Source of the DNA: CAZJYI01 sp964550025
GTDB taxonomy: Bacteria > Verrucomicrobiota > Kiritimatiellia > UBA8416 > CAYOBW01
DNA length: 22,338 bases
Reading direction: 5' to 3'
NCBI GenBank assembly: GCA_964550025.1
Contig: CAZJYI010000171.1
Coordinates: 1 to 22,338 of the forward strand
The first letter of the stretch is position 1. Each line of letters begins with the position of its first letter. This document shows, piece after piece, positions 8,112 through 15,054 of the stretch. The notes under the pieces are model-generated. The model worked only from the letters and a program-made list of their open reading frames with translations. It searched no databases and was not told the origin of the DNA. A program made the position numbers and the translations under genes.

Positions 8112-9539
8112 ATGAGCGACATGGAATCCTTGTACCAGGAGAGACTTGGTCGTTTTGTCACAGCGTTGCGTAACGAGAAGCCCGACAAGGTGCCCATCCG
8201 ACCTTTCCTGGCCGAGTTCACGGCCAACGTTGCCGGCTTCACCTGCCAGCAGGTAACGCACGACTACAACATGGCCTACGAGGCCGTTATTCAGACGGCC
8301 AAGGCTTACGACTTCGATGCGCTCGTCGCCAACATGGTCTGGGTCTGGACCGGGCTGTCGGAGACGATAGGCCTCGACTACTACGCCTCGCCCGGGATTC
8401 ACATCGAGCCCGACGTCGGGTTCCAATACCGCGAGCCGCCCGTGGAGAAGGCCTTTATGCGGGCCGACGAGTACGACGCCCTGATCGACGACCCTACGGG
8501 TTTCCTCCTCAATGTATGGCTCCCCCGCGCGGCGTCGCCGGTCTGCGAGATGGGACAGCCCGTGACCCCCGCCAACAACCTCTCTTACCTGCGTGGCGGC
8601 ATGAACATGATGGCCTACTTCAGCTCGATCGGCGGCCAGGTTCAGCGCATGCGCGAGGAGGCCGGCGTGGCTTCGGCGATAGCCGGGATACTCAAAGCGC
8701 CGCTGGACATCATCGCCGACAAGCTGCGCGGATACCTCGGGCTGCTGGAGGACCTGGAGACACAGCCCAAAAAGGTGCTGGCGGCATGCGAAGCCATTGC
8801 GCCGCATCTCTACGCCGTAGCGCTGGGCAGCTCCGACCCGACGGGCACCGTGCCCATAGGACACTGGATGCACCGTTCATGTGTTCCGTTCGTCAACCCG
8901 GAGACATTCAACACGATCCATTGGCCGACGCTCAAGCCCATCATCCAGGAACTGTGGGCCAACGGTCGGCAGACGATGTTCTACGCTGAAGGGAGCTGGG
9001 ACCATCACCTGGACGCGTTCGCCGAGCTGCCGGACCGCAGTATCACCTATCACGTTGACCAGGGCGACATCATGCTGTGTCACCGCAAGCTGGGTGAGAA
9101 GTTCTGTCTGTCCGGCGGCGTGCCGAACGCCATGCTCGCCTACGGCAAGCCCGAGGACGTCCGGGCGAAGTGCAAGGAGATCATCGAGGGGGTCGCGGGC
9201 AACGGCGGCTACATTATGGACGCCAGTGCCATCGTGCAAAACGACGCCAAACCCGAGAATATCCAGGCCATGGTGGACGCTACGCGCGAATACGGCGAGT
9301 ACTCATCCGGCTCGGTGGCGGAGGTCCCCGCGCTCGACAACAGCAACGCCGTTTCCGGGACGCTCGACAATCCCGAGTGGACGAAGTCCCGCATCGCGCC
9401 GGGTGTCTGCGTGCCGTGGGAGGATTACAAGGCCGGGTTGCCGCCTATCTCCGGTGACGAGGCCCTGGTGAAGCAGATCTGGGCCAACACGGACGGTATG
9501 GCCAACATGTACGCCTGGCAGGTGTTGGAGTCGTTCTGA
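8112..9539 (+). CDS. Uroporphyrinogen decarboxylase-family protein (putative corrinoid methyltransferase type)
   Basis: This 475-aa protein is in the UroD (PF01208) superfamily. The N-terminus R-F-V-T-A-L-R-N-E-K-P-D-K-V-P-I-R matches the family start, and the C-terminal half has G-D-I-M-L, F-C-L-S-G-G-V-P-N and the N-I-Q-A-M-V-D helix. It is longer than true HemE (about 350 aa) and sits outside any haem operon. A methylcobamide- or methoxyl-type methyltransferase role, as in MtaA/MtbA relatives, is therefore more likely; the substrate is unknown. The start was chosen at ATG 8112 because GGGAGGGAG lies just upstream; an in-frame upstream GTG-type start at 8031 coincides with the putative -35 box. 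It converges with the dehydrogenase gene ending at 9628. Confidence 0.85.
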   Translation: MSDMESLYQERLGRFVTALRNEKPDKVPIRPFLAEFTANVAGFTCQQVTHDYNMAYEAVIQTAKAYDFDALVANMVWVWTGLSETIGLDYYASPGIHIEPDVGFQYREPPVEKAFMRADEYDALIDDPTGFLLNVWLPRAASPVCEMGQPVTPANNLSYLRGGMNMMAYFSSIGGQVQRMREEAGVASAIAGILKAPLDIIADKLRGYLGLLEDLETQPKKVLAACEAIAPHLYAVALGSSDPTGTVPIGHWMHRSCVPFVNPETFNTIHWPTLKPIIQELWANGRQTMFYAEGSWDHHLDAFAELPDRSITYHVDQGDIMLCHRKLGEKFCLSGGVPNAMLAYGKPEDVRAKCKEIIEGVAGNGGYIMDASAIVQNDAKPENIQAMVDATREYGEYSSGSVAEVPALDNSNAVSGTLDNPEWTKSRIAPGVCVPWEDYKAGLPPISGDEALVKQIWANTDGMANMYAWQVLESF

Positions 9540-9566
9540 GCGGGCTCCCGGCGGGGAGAGACCAGT

Positions 9567-9591
9567 GTAGCCTGCGCTTGCCGAGCGCAGG
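9567..9591 (+). repeat. GTAG-plus-hairpin element between convergent genes
   Basis: GTAG is followed by an 8-bp perfect stem CCTGCGCT / AGCGCAGG around the loop TGCCG. It sits in the 88-bp gap between two convergent genes. It lacks a T-run. The GTAG(C) lead and 5-base loop echo the repeats at 1845-1955, but the stem sequence is different, so family membership is only suggested. Confidence 0.5.
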
Positions 9592-9627
9592 CTTCCCCGA
9601 CGCCTCGTCGCGGCCGCGGCGAGCGGC

Positions 9628-10752
9628 TCAGTCAGCAATATCGTCCACCACACCCTCCGGCATGGCCTGCGGTTGCGCCGGAGTGCTCTCCACGTCGACG
9701 GTCCGGCCGATGTTGGCGGAATCGTAGACGGAGAGGCCGACGTCCAGCACGTGGTAGGCGAGGTCGATACTCGCGCGGTGTGGGCGGTCTCCGTGGACGG
9801 CTGCCGCCAGGTCCGCCCCGCCGATGCCGCGGTCGCTTCCGCTGTAGCCGTGTGTCGCGTCGATTTCCTGCCAGCCCTTGTCGGGCGCCGCCGTCCGCCG
9901 GAGCAGCGGCTTGTTGCCGAACTGGTTGGGGTCGGGAACGCGCAGCGTGCCCTCCGTGCCGTAGATCTCGATGTTGGGCAGGTGGTGACCGCCCTTCATG
10001 TCGAAGCTCGTGACCATGGTGCCGAGGACGCCGCTTTCGAACTCGAGCGACGCCGTGCAATGGGTGGGAACCAGCACGGGCATTTTCTGGCCGCGTTTCT
10101 TCTCGCTCAGGATGGTGCGCTCTTCCCAGGTCTTCTTGGTCATGCCGGCAACGCGTTTGACCGGTCCGAGAAGGTGAATGGTGTCCGTGAGGATGTAGAC
10201 GCCGACGTCGAACATCGGCCCTGCGCCTTCCTCGAAGAAGAACTCCGGGTCCTGGTGGTAGCCGTCCGGTCCTCCACCGCAGAAGAAGAGCGTAGCCGCC
10301 GTCGGCTCTCCGATCGCGCCGCTGTCGATCAACGCGCGCGCCGTCTGGTGCCCCGTGCCGAGAAAGGTGTCCGGCGCGCAACTCACTCGCACATTGTTAC
10401 CGCGGGCGGCCTCGATGAGTTGCCGGCCTTCCTCCCTGGTGAGGCAGAGCGGCTTCTCGGCGTGCACGTGTTTGCCGGCCTCGACCGCCATCATGTTAAG
10501 GGAGTGATGCGCCTTGGGGTTGGTGATGTTCATGACGAGATCGATGTCATCGTTCGCCAGCATTTCCTCGTAGGTGCAGGCGACGGGTGTACCCCAGCCA
10601 TTCTCTTCGTAGTCCCTGCACGCCTCTTCGGCGCGCTCGGCGATGAGGTCCGTGCACGCCACGAGATCGAGCCACTTCGACTTACCGCAGGCGTGCAGGT
10701 AGGGGTTCCGAATCATACCACATCCGACGAGACCGACCTTGAATGCTCTCAC
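9628..10752 (-). CDS. Gfo/Idh/MocA-family oxidoreductase
   Basis: This 374-aa NAD(P)-dependent dehydrogenase starts at GTG with GGGGAG upstream. The Rossmann motif G-L-V-G-C-G-M-I is at residues 7-14, the family E-K-P at 99-101, and the dimerisation/catalytic half contains G-P-M-F-D-V-G-V-Y-I-L-T-D with the following I-H. No signal peptide is present, so it should be cytoplasmic. Family members oxidise or epimerise sugars and inositols; some make 3-keto-glycosides, which would suit the two DUF1080 proteins nearby, but this substrate link is inference. It is co-directional with panD and the pseudopilin genes, separated from panD by 146 bases. Confidence 0.88.
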   Translation of the reverse strand: MRAFKVGLVGCGMIRNPYLHACGKSKWLDLVACTDLIAERAEEACRDYEENGWGTPVACTYEEMLANDDIDLVMNITNPKAHHSLNMMAVEAGKHVHAEKPLCLTREEGRQLIEAARGNNVRVSCAPDTFLGTGHQTARALIDSGAIGEPTAATLFFCGGGPDGYHQDPEFFFEEGAGPMFDVGVYILTDTIHLLGPVKRVAGMTKKTWEERTILSEKKRGQKMPVLVPTHCTASLEFESGVLGTMVTSFDMKGGHHLPNIEIYGTEGTLRVPDPNQFGNKPLLRRTAAPDKGWQEIDATHGYSGSDRGIGGADLAAAVHGDRPHRASIDLAYHVLDVGLSVYDSANIGRTVDVESTPAQPQAMPEGVVDDIAD

Positions 10753-10898
10753 TGCGTTTCTCCCCTGGGCAGGTTGCGTTCCGGCACATTTGCCGGGAAC
10801 GAATAACGGGCACTATGCACCGCAAACCAAGCGTCTTGCAAGCCTCAGGCAGCAGTATTCAGCGTTTCCTGTGGCCATCCCCGTTCGTGCGTTCCGGA

Positions 10899-11240
10899 TC
10901 AGAGGTAGCGCACGAAGCGGTTGGCTTCGTCCACCAGGACGGCCTTGGGGATGATTGGTTCGTCGGTCAGTTCAAAGCCAATGATGATCACCTCTTCACC
11001 GGCCTTGATTAGGTGGGCTGCCGCACCGTTGATGCAGATCTGACCGGAACCGCGTTCGCCGACGATCGTGTACGTTTCCAGGCGTGCACCGGACGTATTG
11101 CTGACGACGAGGACCTTCTCGCCCGGCCACAGGCCCGCACGTTCCATCAACTCCTCGTCGATGGTGATGCTTCCAACGTAGGACACGTCCGCTTCCGTAA
11201 CGGTTGCCTTGTGAATCTTGGATCGGTAAACAGAGCGCAT
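10899..11240 (-). CDS. panD: Aspartate 1-decarboxylase precursor
   Basis: PanD converts L-aspartate to beta-alanine for pantothenate and CoA, in the cytoplasm. The 113-aa length is close to the usual 115-140. The N-terminus M-R-S-V-Y-R-S-K-I-H-K keeps the conserved Lys. The self-cleavage site is G23-S24 in Y-V-G-S-I-T-I-D, where Ser24 becomes the pyruvoyl group. The conserved E-R-G-S and I-N-G-A-A-A-H follow. The start ATG has AAGGA about ten bases upstream. No panB or panC is in the window; its neighbours are a pseudopilin gene and a sugar dehydrogenase gene, so the grouping looks incidental. Confidence 0.95.
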   Translation of the reverse strand: MRSVYRSKIHKATVTEADVSYVGSITIDEELMERAGLWPGEKVLVVSNTSGARLETYTIVGERGSGQICINGAAAHLIKAGEEVIIIGFELTDEPIIPKAVLVDEANRFVRYL

Positions 11241-11336
11241 CGTGCTTGTGTCCTTGTTACCCGCATTCGGTATAGAACAAGCAGGAGACTACAGTTCAGC
11301 CCCCCGAATGGTCAACCCCGCATTGCGCACAAAGAA

Positions 11337-11726
11337 TCAGCGGTTCAGACGCAGCCTTTCGCCGTCGAACATCACGTAGAGGCCGAACGTTTCGCTCTGC
11401 TGGATGACCTCATCGCTGGGAGGAGAGACTTCCGCGGGCCAGTTCAGGTCGGCGACGGTCTCGGCTTCCAGGTATTCGTCGAGCATCGACGAAACGATGG
11501 AGGCGGTCGACACGTAGTTGCTCTTCACCATGACCTGTTCTATGGCGTCTTCCATGAGGCGCAGGTTGTGAAGACACAGTTTCTTCTGGGCCTGGATGCG
11601 GGCCTTCAGGACGGCGGGGACGGCTATGACCGTCAAGAGTGCAATGAGTGACGCGACGAGCAGAATCTCGACCAGCGAGAAACCCGATTGCCCCCGTTTT
11701 CCTGCATAGCGATTTCGTACATGCAT
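11337..11726 (-). CDS. Type IV pilin-like / type II secretion pseudopilin
   Basis: This 129-aa protein has a class III (prepilin) leader. The short basic leader ends G-Q-S-G and is followed by F-S-L-V-E-I-L-L-V at residue 16, with Glu at mature position 5. A hydrophobic helix then runs through A-V-P-A-V-L-K-A-R. A prepilin peptidase should cut after Gly15 and the helix would anchor the protein in the membrane or a pseudopilus. The globular part is short and has no recognisable subfamily. A second pseudopilin gene lies 140 bases upstream on the same strand. No pilus or secretion ATPase gene is in the window, and no clear Shine-Dalgarno site precedes the ATG. Confidence 0.82.
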   Translation of the reverse strand: MHVRNRYAGKRGQSGFSLVEILLVASLIALLTVIAVPAVLKARIQAQKKLCLHNLRLMEDAIEQVMVKSNYVSTASIVSSMLDEYLEAETVADLNWPAEVSPPSDEVIQQSETFGLYVMFDGERLRLNR

Positions 11727-11793
11727 GACAGCGGCCGCCGACTAGAATAAACTTGGTCATAGGATATACCAGTGTCGCAGATGCGTCAAGCAT

Positions 11794-11817
11794 GGAAAAG
11801 AGTGTGGAAAAGAGTGT
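11794..11817. repeat. Perfect tandem duplication of a 12-mer
   Basis: GGAAAAGAGTGT occurs twice back to back in the 140-base gap between the two pseudopilin genes. Confidence 0.8.
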
Positions 11818-11866
11818 AACGCGTGCCCGGGTGCACCGTCGGTGGGCCGTGGAGCCGGTCCGCCGC

Positions 11867-12376
11867 TCAGCTCATCACTGGCGCGTTCTCTTCAATGATG
11901 TAGGTGACCCGACCGCTGGGGGCGACGCGGAGCTTCCCGGTGGCGAGATCGCCGTCATCCATGTGTTTGTCGAGTCGCCGCAGAATGTTGCTGGCAGCCT
12001 GGACATTCTCAATGGATATCCCCGCAAAGCCGTGTACATCGGGGCCTTCCCAGTTGTAGTTCCCCCCCAGCGAAGTCGTCTCCAGCCACTTCCCGAGCCG
12101 CAGGTATCCTTCCATGCCCGCTCCCGCGGGGAGGTGGTTCTCGTCCTCGAGCTCGGAGTCTTTAGGATAGGCTCCGTTTTCGAGCGAATAGAGCGAGAAC
12201 GCCTCTTCGAACACGCGTAGCTCCTTTGCCACGCGGACGACCTGCGTGGTGGAACGCGACTTGCGAAAGTACGGTACCGCGATGGCGGCGATGAGCCCGA
12301 TGATGCTGACGACGAGCGATGTTTCCCCCAGTGTGAACCCCCTGTCTCTTCGCCGCCGTCTGTCGCTCGTGTTCAT
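11867..12376 (-). CDS. Type IV pilin-like / type II secretion pseudopilin
   Basis: The chosen ATG gives 169 aa with a classic short basic leader (D-R-R-R-R-R-D-R-G), then F-T-L-G-E-T-S-L-V-V at residue 14. Glu is at mature position 5, followed by a hydrophobic helix to A-V-P-Y-F-R. The open frame extends upstream to 12553, but that extension (Cys-rich, no start signal) would bury the leader and is probably not translated. The globular part has an E-N-G-A-Y-P segment typical of GspG/GspH-like pseudopilins and ends near a V-A-P-S-G-R-V-T-Y-I strand. It precedes the 129-aa pseudopilin gene and may share its promoter. The ribosome site is weak. Confidence 0.8.
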   Translation of the reverse strand: MNTSDRRRRRDRGFTLGETSLVVSIIGLIAAIAVPYFRKSRSTTQVVRVAKELRVFEEAFSLYSLENGAYPKDSELEDENHLPAGAGMEGYLRLGKWLETTSLGGNYNWEGPDVHGFAGISIENVQAASNILRRLDKHMDDGDLATGKLRVAPSGRVTYIIEENAPVMS

Positions 12377-12900
12377 CCTGTTCGGGCCCGGGCAGAGTGA
12401 ACAGGCGCCGGGACCGGTATTGGGCGTCCGGTGCCGCTGCCGCGGACTAACTCCGATCTGTTGTGCAGTTGTGTTAGCACAACACATACCACGTGCTCGA
12501 CGATTGGCCACGGAATGCACATAACTCACAGAGGGGAGGGATCCCTCGGACACCCCGATCCCGCCGCCCTTGCGTAGGATCGGAACCGTCCCGCCGCCCC
12601 GGACCTTCCCTCCTGTGAAGCTTGGGCCTTCTGTGGCCCTTTCTCCCTCTTCTCCCCGCGCGAATGATCAGGCTGTGCGAAGGGGTATGTTGCGGCAATG
12701 CGTCCCCTTTCGAGTGGCCGTTTCCACACGGCGAGCACCAACTGTAACGACGGGATGAGCATGGGGCTTGCCTGGCGGGTTGTGGAGCACCTCTCCTGGC
12801 CCGTGATGCGCCCGGCGCAATTTCCCGCTACGGGCTGCTGTTGCGTCACGGGCGGTGTTGTGGTACTGTCCCGGTTCGCTGTCACGCTGAGGAGACAACC
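12377..12900. other. 524-base divergent intergenic region
   Basis: The region lies between the minus-strand pseudopilin gene and the plus-strand deformylase gene. I see no convincing gene. It holds nested inverted repeats at 12461-12483 (TTGTGC ... GCACAA, and GTTGTG-TTAG-CACAAC), a 12-bp palindrome GAGGGATCCCTC at 12536-12547, and GC-rich sequence with scattered open frames on both strands lacking start signals. Promoters for both flanking genes should lie here, but I could not fix them. Confidence 0.6.
12461..12483. promoter_or_regulatory. Nested inverted repeats, possible operator
   Basis: TTGTGC at 12461-12466 pairs with GCACAA at 12477-12482, and GTTGTG at 12468-12473 pairs with CACAAC at 12478-12483 across TTAG. 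The site is about 85 bases upstream of the pseudopilin start on the minus strand. No regulator is identified. Confidence 0.3.
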
Positions 12901-13443
12901 TTGATCTACGAAGTCCTGACATACGGCAACGCGGCGCTGCGGGAGAAGGCGAAACGCGTTGAAGAGGTGACCGACGAGATTCGCGCCCTGGCGCGTGATA
13001 TGCTCGGTACCATGCGCGACTACAACGGGATCGGATTGGCTGCCGAACAGATCGGGCGCTCCGAGGCCATCTGTGTGATCGACGTTCCGCCGGAACTTGA
13101 CGGCGAGAAGGACGGCCCCCGTCTCAACCCCGACATCGAGATGCCCCTGGTCCTGATCAACCCCGAAGTCACGGAGTCGGAGGGTTCCCAGGATGGGCAG
13201 GAGGGGTGCCTGAGCTTCCCGGAGATCTATGCGACTGTGCGTCGTGCGGCGGAAGTGACCGTGGCGTATACGACCCTGGATAACGAGCAGACGACCATTC
13301 GCGCCAGGGGGCTGCTTGCCCGCGCCGTCCAGCACGAGCTGGACCACCTCAACGGCGTGCTCCTCGTCGACCGCATGTCCGCGGTGAAGAAGGTGGCGAT
13401 TGCCGGTCGCCTCAAACGGCTGCGGGGCCAGGCGCGGCGCTAG
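12901..13443 (+). CDS. def: Peptide deformylase
   Basis: The enzyme removes the formyl group from the N-terminal Met of new proteins, using a metal ion at the ribosome exit. All three motifs are present: G-I-G-L-A-A-E-Q-I-G (motif 1), E-G-C-L-S-F-P (motif 2, Cys ligand) and Q-H-E-L-D-H-L-N-G (motif 3, two His ligands and catalytic Glu). The start is TTG at 12901, supported by GAGGAG six bases upstream and by the family N-terminus I-Y-E-V-L-T-Y-G-N; this gives 180 aa. The last 32 bases overlap the 3' end of the convergent parA gene. The usual partner fmt is not adjacent. Confidence 0.96.
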   Translation: MIYEVLTYGNAALREKAKRVEEVTDEIRALARDMLGTMRDYNGIGLAAEQIGRSEAICVIDVPPELDGEKDGPRLNPDIEMPLVLINPEVTESEGSQDGQEGCLSFPEIYATVRRAAEVTVAYTTLDNEQTTIRARGLLARAVQHELDHLNGVLLVDRMSAVKKVAIAGRLKRLRGQARR

Positions 13444-14479
13444 CCCCGACAGTGGTCTGCTGACTTTCCCCGCTGTGCGGCGACGCTGTCTGGGCGGGGC
13501 CTTCCTCAACCGGGGCGGCGGCGGACTGTTCCGGTGCTGCCACCTGTTCTGCGACGGTTTCCGGCTGCACGCTGGCCGGGATGGCGGCGGCGTCGCCGGG
13601 AGGGGGGGTGGGAAGCGCGTCCTGCGATTCCGGTTCAACCGTCGTCTCCGGCACTTGCTCAACGGCAGGGGAGGGGGCGGGTATCCGTGGTGTGCGCGAC
13701 TGCACGCGCTCGAGAAACTCCTTGGCAAACGCGCGGTAGGCCGCCGCGCCGGTGGAGCGCGGGTCGTATTCGATGATCGGCTCCCCGTAGCTCGGTGCCT
13801 CGCTCAGACGAACGTTGCGGGGGATGACCGTCTGGTAGACAAGCTCGGGGAAGTGACTGTGCACTTCGCTCACGACCTGCGCCGAGAGGTTCGTGCGGGC
13901 GTCGAACATAGTCATCAGGATGCCTTCAAGTCGCAGCCCGGGATTGGCACCCCCGCTTCGCAGCTTGCGCAGGATGCTGCTGATGACGCTCAGTCCTTCC
14001 AGTGCGTAGTACTCGCATTGCATCGGCACGAGCACGGTATGGGCGGCCGCAAGTGCGTTCATCGTGAGGATTCCCAGGGCGGGGGGACAATCAAGCAGGA
14101 TGAAGTCGAAGACCGCGGCGTCGACGATGGGAACGACGGTACTCTGCAGGCAGTGCAGGTAGGCGTCCATGCGCGCGATGTCGACCTCGGCACCGGCCAG
14201 GTCGAGCTCGGACGGGATGATGTTGACGTTCTTTACCGGCGTGCCCTGGATGGCGTCGGCGATCTCGCCCTCTCCAAGCATGACGCGGTAGAGGCTGGTA
14301 CCGTGCTGTCGCGGCAGACCGAAGCCACTTGTCGCGTTTGACTGGGGGTCGAGATCGACGACCAGCACGGCTTGACCAAGCTCGGACAGACAGGCCGCCA
14401 GGTTGATCACCGTCGTCGTCTTGCCTACGCCGCCCTTCTGGTTCGCGACGGCCACAACGTAAGTCTGCTTTTCGTCCAT
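13412..14479 (-). CDS. parA: ParA/Soj-family ATPase with long Pro/Ala-rich tail
   Basis: This 355-aa protein's ATPase core spans about 1-262. It has the deviant Walker A K-G-G-V-G-K-T-T, the switch I-like D-L-D-P-Q-S-N-A, and the Walker B-like L-L-D-C-P-P-A-L-G. P-R-N-V-R-L-S-E-A-P-S-Y-G-E-P is typical of chromosomal Soj. Family members bind DNA non-specifically when ATP-bound and move ParB-parS complexes. Residues from about 265 onward are a low-complexity tail of Pro, Ala, Glu and Gln, unusual for Soj. No parB follows; the gene ends inside deformylase. It starts 11 bases after leuD and appears to be the last gene of the minus-strand array. A non-chromosomal cargo role, as for other orphan ParA proteins, is possible. 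Confidence 0.92.
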   Translation of the reverse strand: MDEKQTYVVAVANQKGGVGKTTTVINLAACLSELGQAVLVVDLDPQSNATSGFGLPRQHGTSLYRVMLGEGEIADAIQGTPVKNVNIIPSELDLAGAEVDIARMDAYLHCLQSTVVPIVDAAVFDFILLDCPPALGILTMNALAAAHTVLVPMQCEYYALEGLSVISSILRKLRSGGANPGLRLEGILMTMFDARTNLSAQVVSEVHSHFPELVYQTVIPRNVRLSEAPSYGEPIIEYDPRSTGAAAYRAFAKEFLERVQSRTPRIPAPSPAVEQVPETTVEPESQDALPTPPPGDAAAIPASVQPETVAEQVAAPEQSAAAPVEEGPAQTASPHSGESQQTTVGASAAPGPAAV

Positions 14480-14490
14480 GCTGGTGTTCG

Positions 14491-15039
14491 TTACGTTGCG
14501 GCGTCGGCAGACGGCATCAGACCGGAGGCGCGGGCGTATGCGAAAAGGCCGCCGGCGCGGATGATGGGGGCCACGGCCCCCATCGGCGCCAGTTCAAAGG
14601 AGGAGCCCGACTGCGTGTTGCGCAGGACGCCCGCCTCGATGTCGATTTCCACGGTCTGTCCCATCTCGAACTCCTCGCACAACCGTTGCGTCGACTCGAG
14701 AGGATAGAGCTCCCCGGTCGCGACGGCGTTGCGATAGAAGATCCTCGCGTAGGACTGCGCCACGACGGCCGCGACACCGGCGGCGCCGAGGGCGATGGGA
14801 GCGTGCTCGCGCGACGAACCGCAGCCGAAATTGCGCCCGGCGATGATGACGGCATAGGGCGAGACCTTCGTCTGCGGGTCCACGAATGGTGGGCAGTCCT
14901 CGGGCAGACCTGCGAGTGCGAAGGAGCCGAGTTCGCGGTACTCTTCGGGGATCGTCGGCACCAGGTTGAGGTACCGGGCCGGGATGATCTGGTCGGTGTC
15001 GATATTGTCGCCGATAACGTAAACCTTGCCGCGGATCAT
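14491..15039 (-). CDS. leuD: 3-isopropylmalate dehydratase, small subunit
   Basis: With LeuC this forms the aconitase-type enzyme that isomerises 2-isopropylmalate to 3-isopropylmalate in leucine synthesis. The 182-aa protein has the N-terminal V-I-G-D-N-I-D-T-D-Q-I-I-P-A-R-Y-L and the swivel-domain signature G-R-N-F-G-C-G-S-S-R-E-H-A-P. It is of the shorter LeuD2 / homoaconitase-like type, so a related hydroxy-acid (citramalate or homoaconitate) role cannot be excluded. GGGAGG precedes the ATG. It lies 15 bases downstream of leuC, as expected for a two-subunit pair. leuA and leuB are not in the window. Confidence 0.94.
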   Translation of the reverse strand: MIRGKVYVIGDNIDTDQIIPARYLNLVPTIPEEYRELGSFALAGLPEDCPPFVDPQTKVSPYAVIIAGRNFGCGSSREHAPIALGAAGVAAVVAQSYARIFYRNAVATGELYPLESTQRLCEEFEMGQTVEIDIEAGVLRNTQSGSSFELAPMGAVAPIIRAGGLFAYARASGLMPSADAAT

Positions 15040-15054
15040 GCCGTTTCCCTCCCG

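Noticed and set aside
12474..12698. Short Arg-rich open frame in the def/pseudopilin gap
   Set aside because: It has no ribosome site and no recognisable domain, and simple GC-rich composition explains it.
12526..13728. Long minus-strand open frame opposite deformylase and the parA tail
   Set aside because: It overlaps two well-identified genes, its product is low-complexity Pro/Arg/Ser rich and matches no family. GC-rich DNA often leaves such frames open.
13770..13800. CCGTAGC motifs inside coding sequence (also near 3219, 3390 and 22237) as more repeat copies
   Set aside because: They lack the paired stem and the GCCAA loop, and those within genes are explained by the protein sequence.
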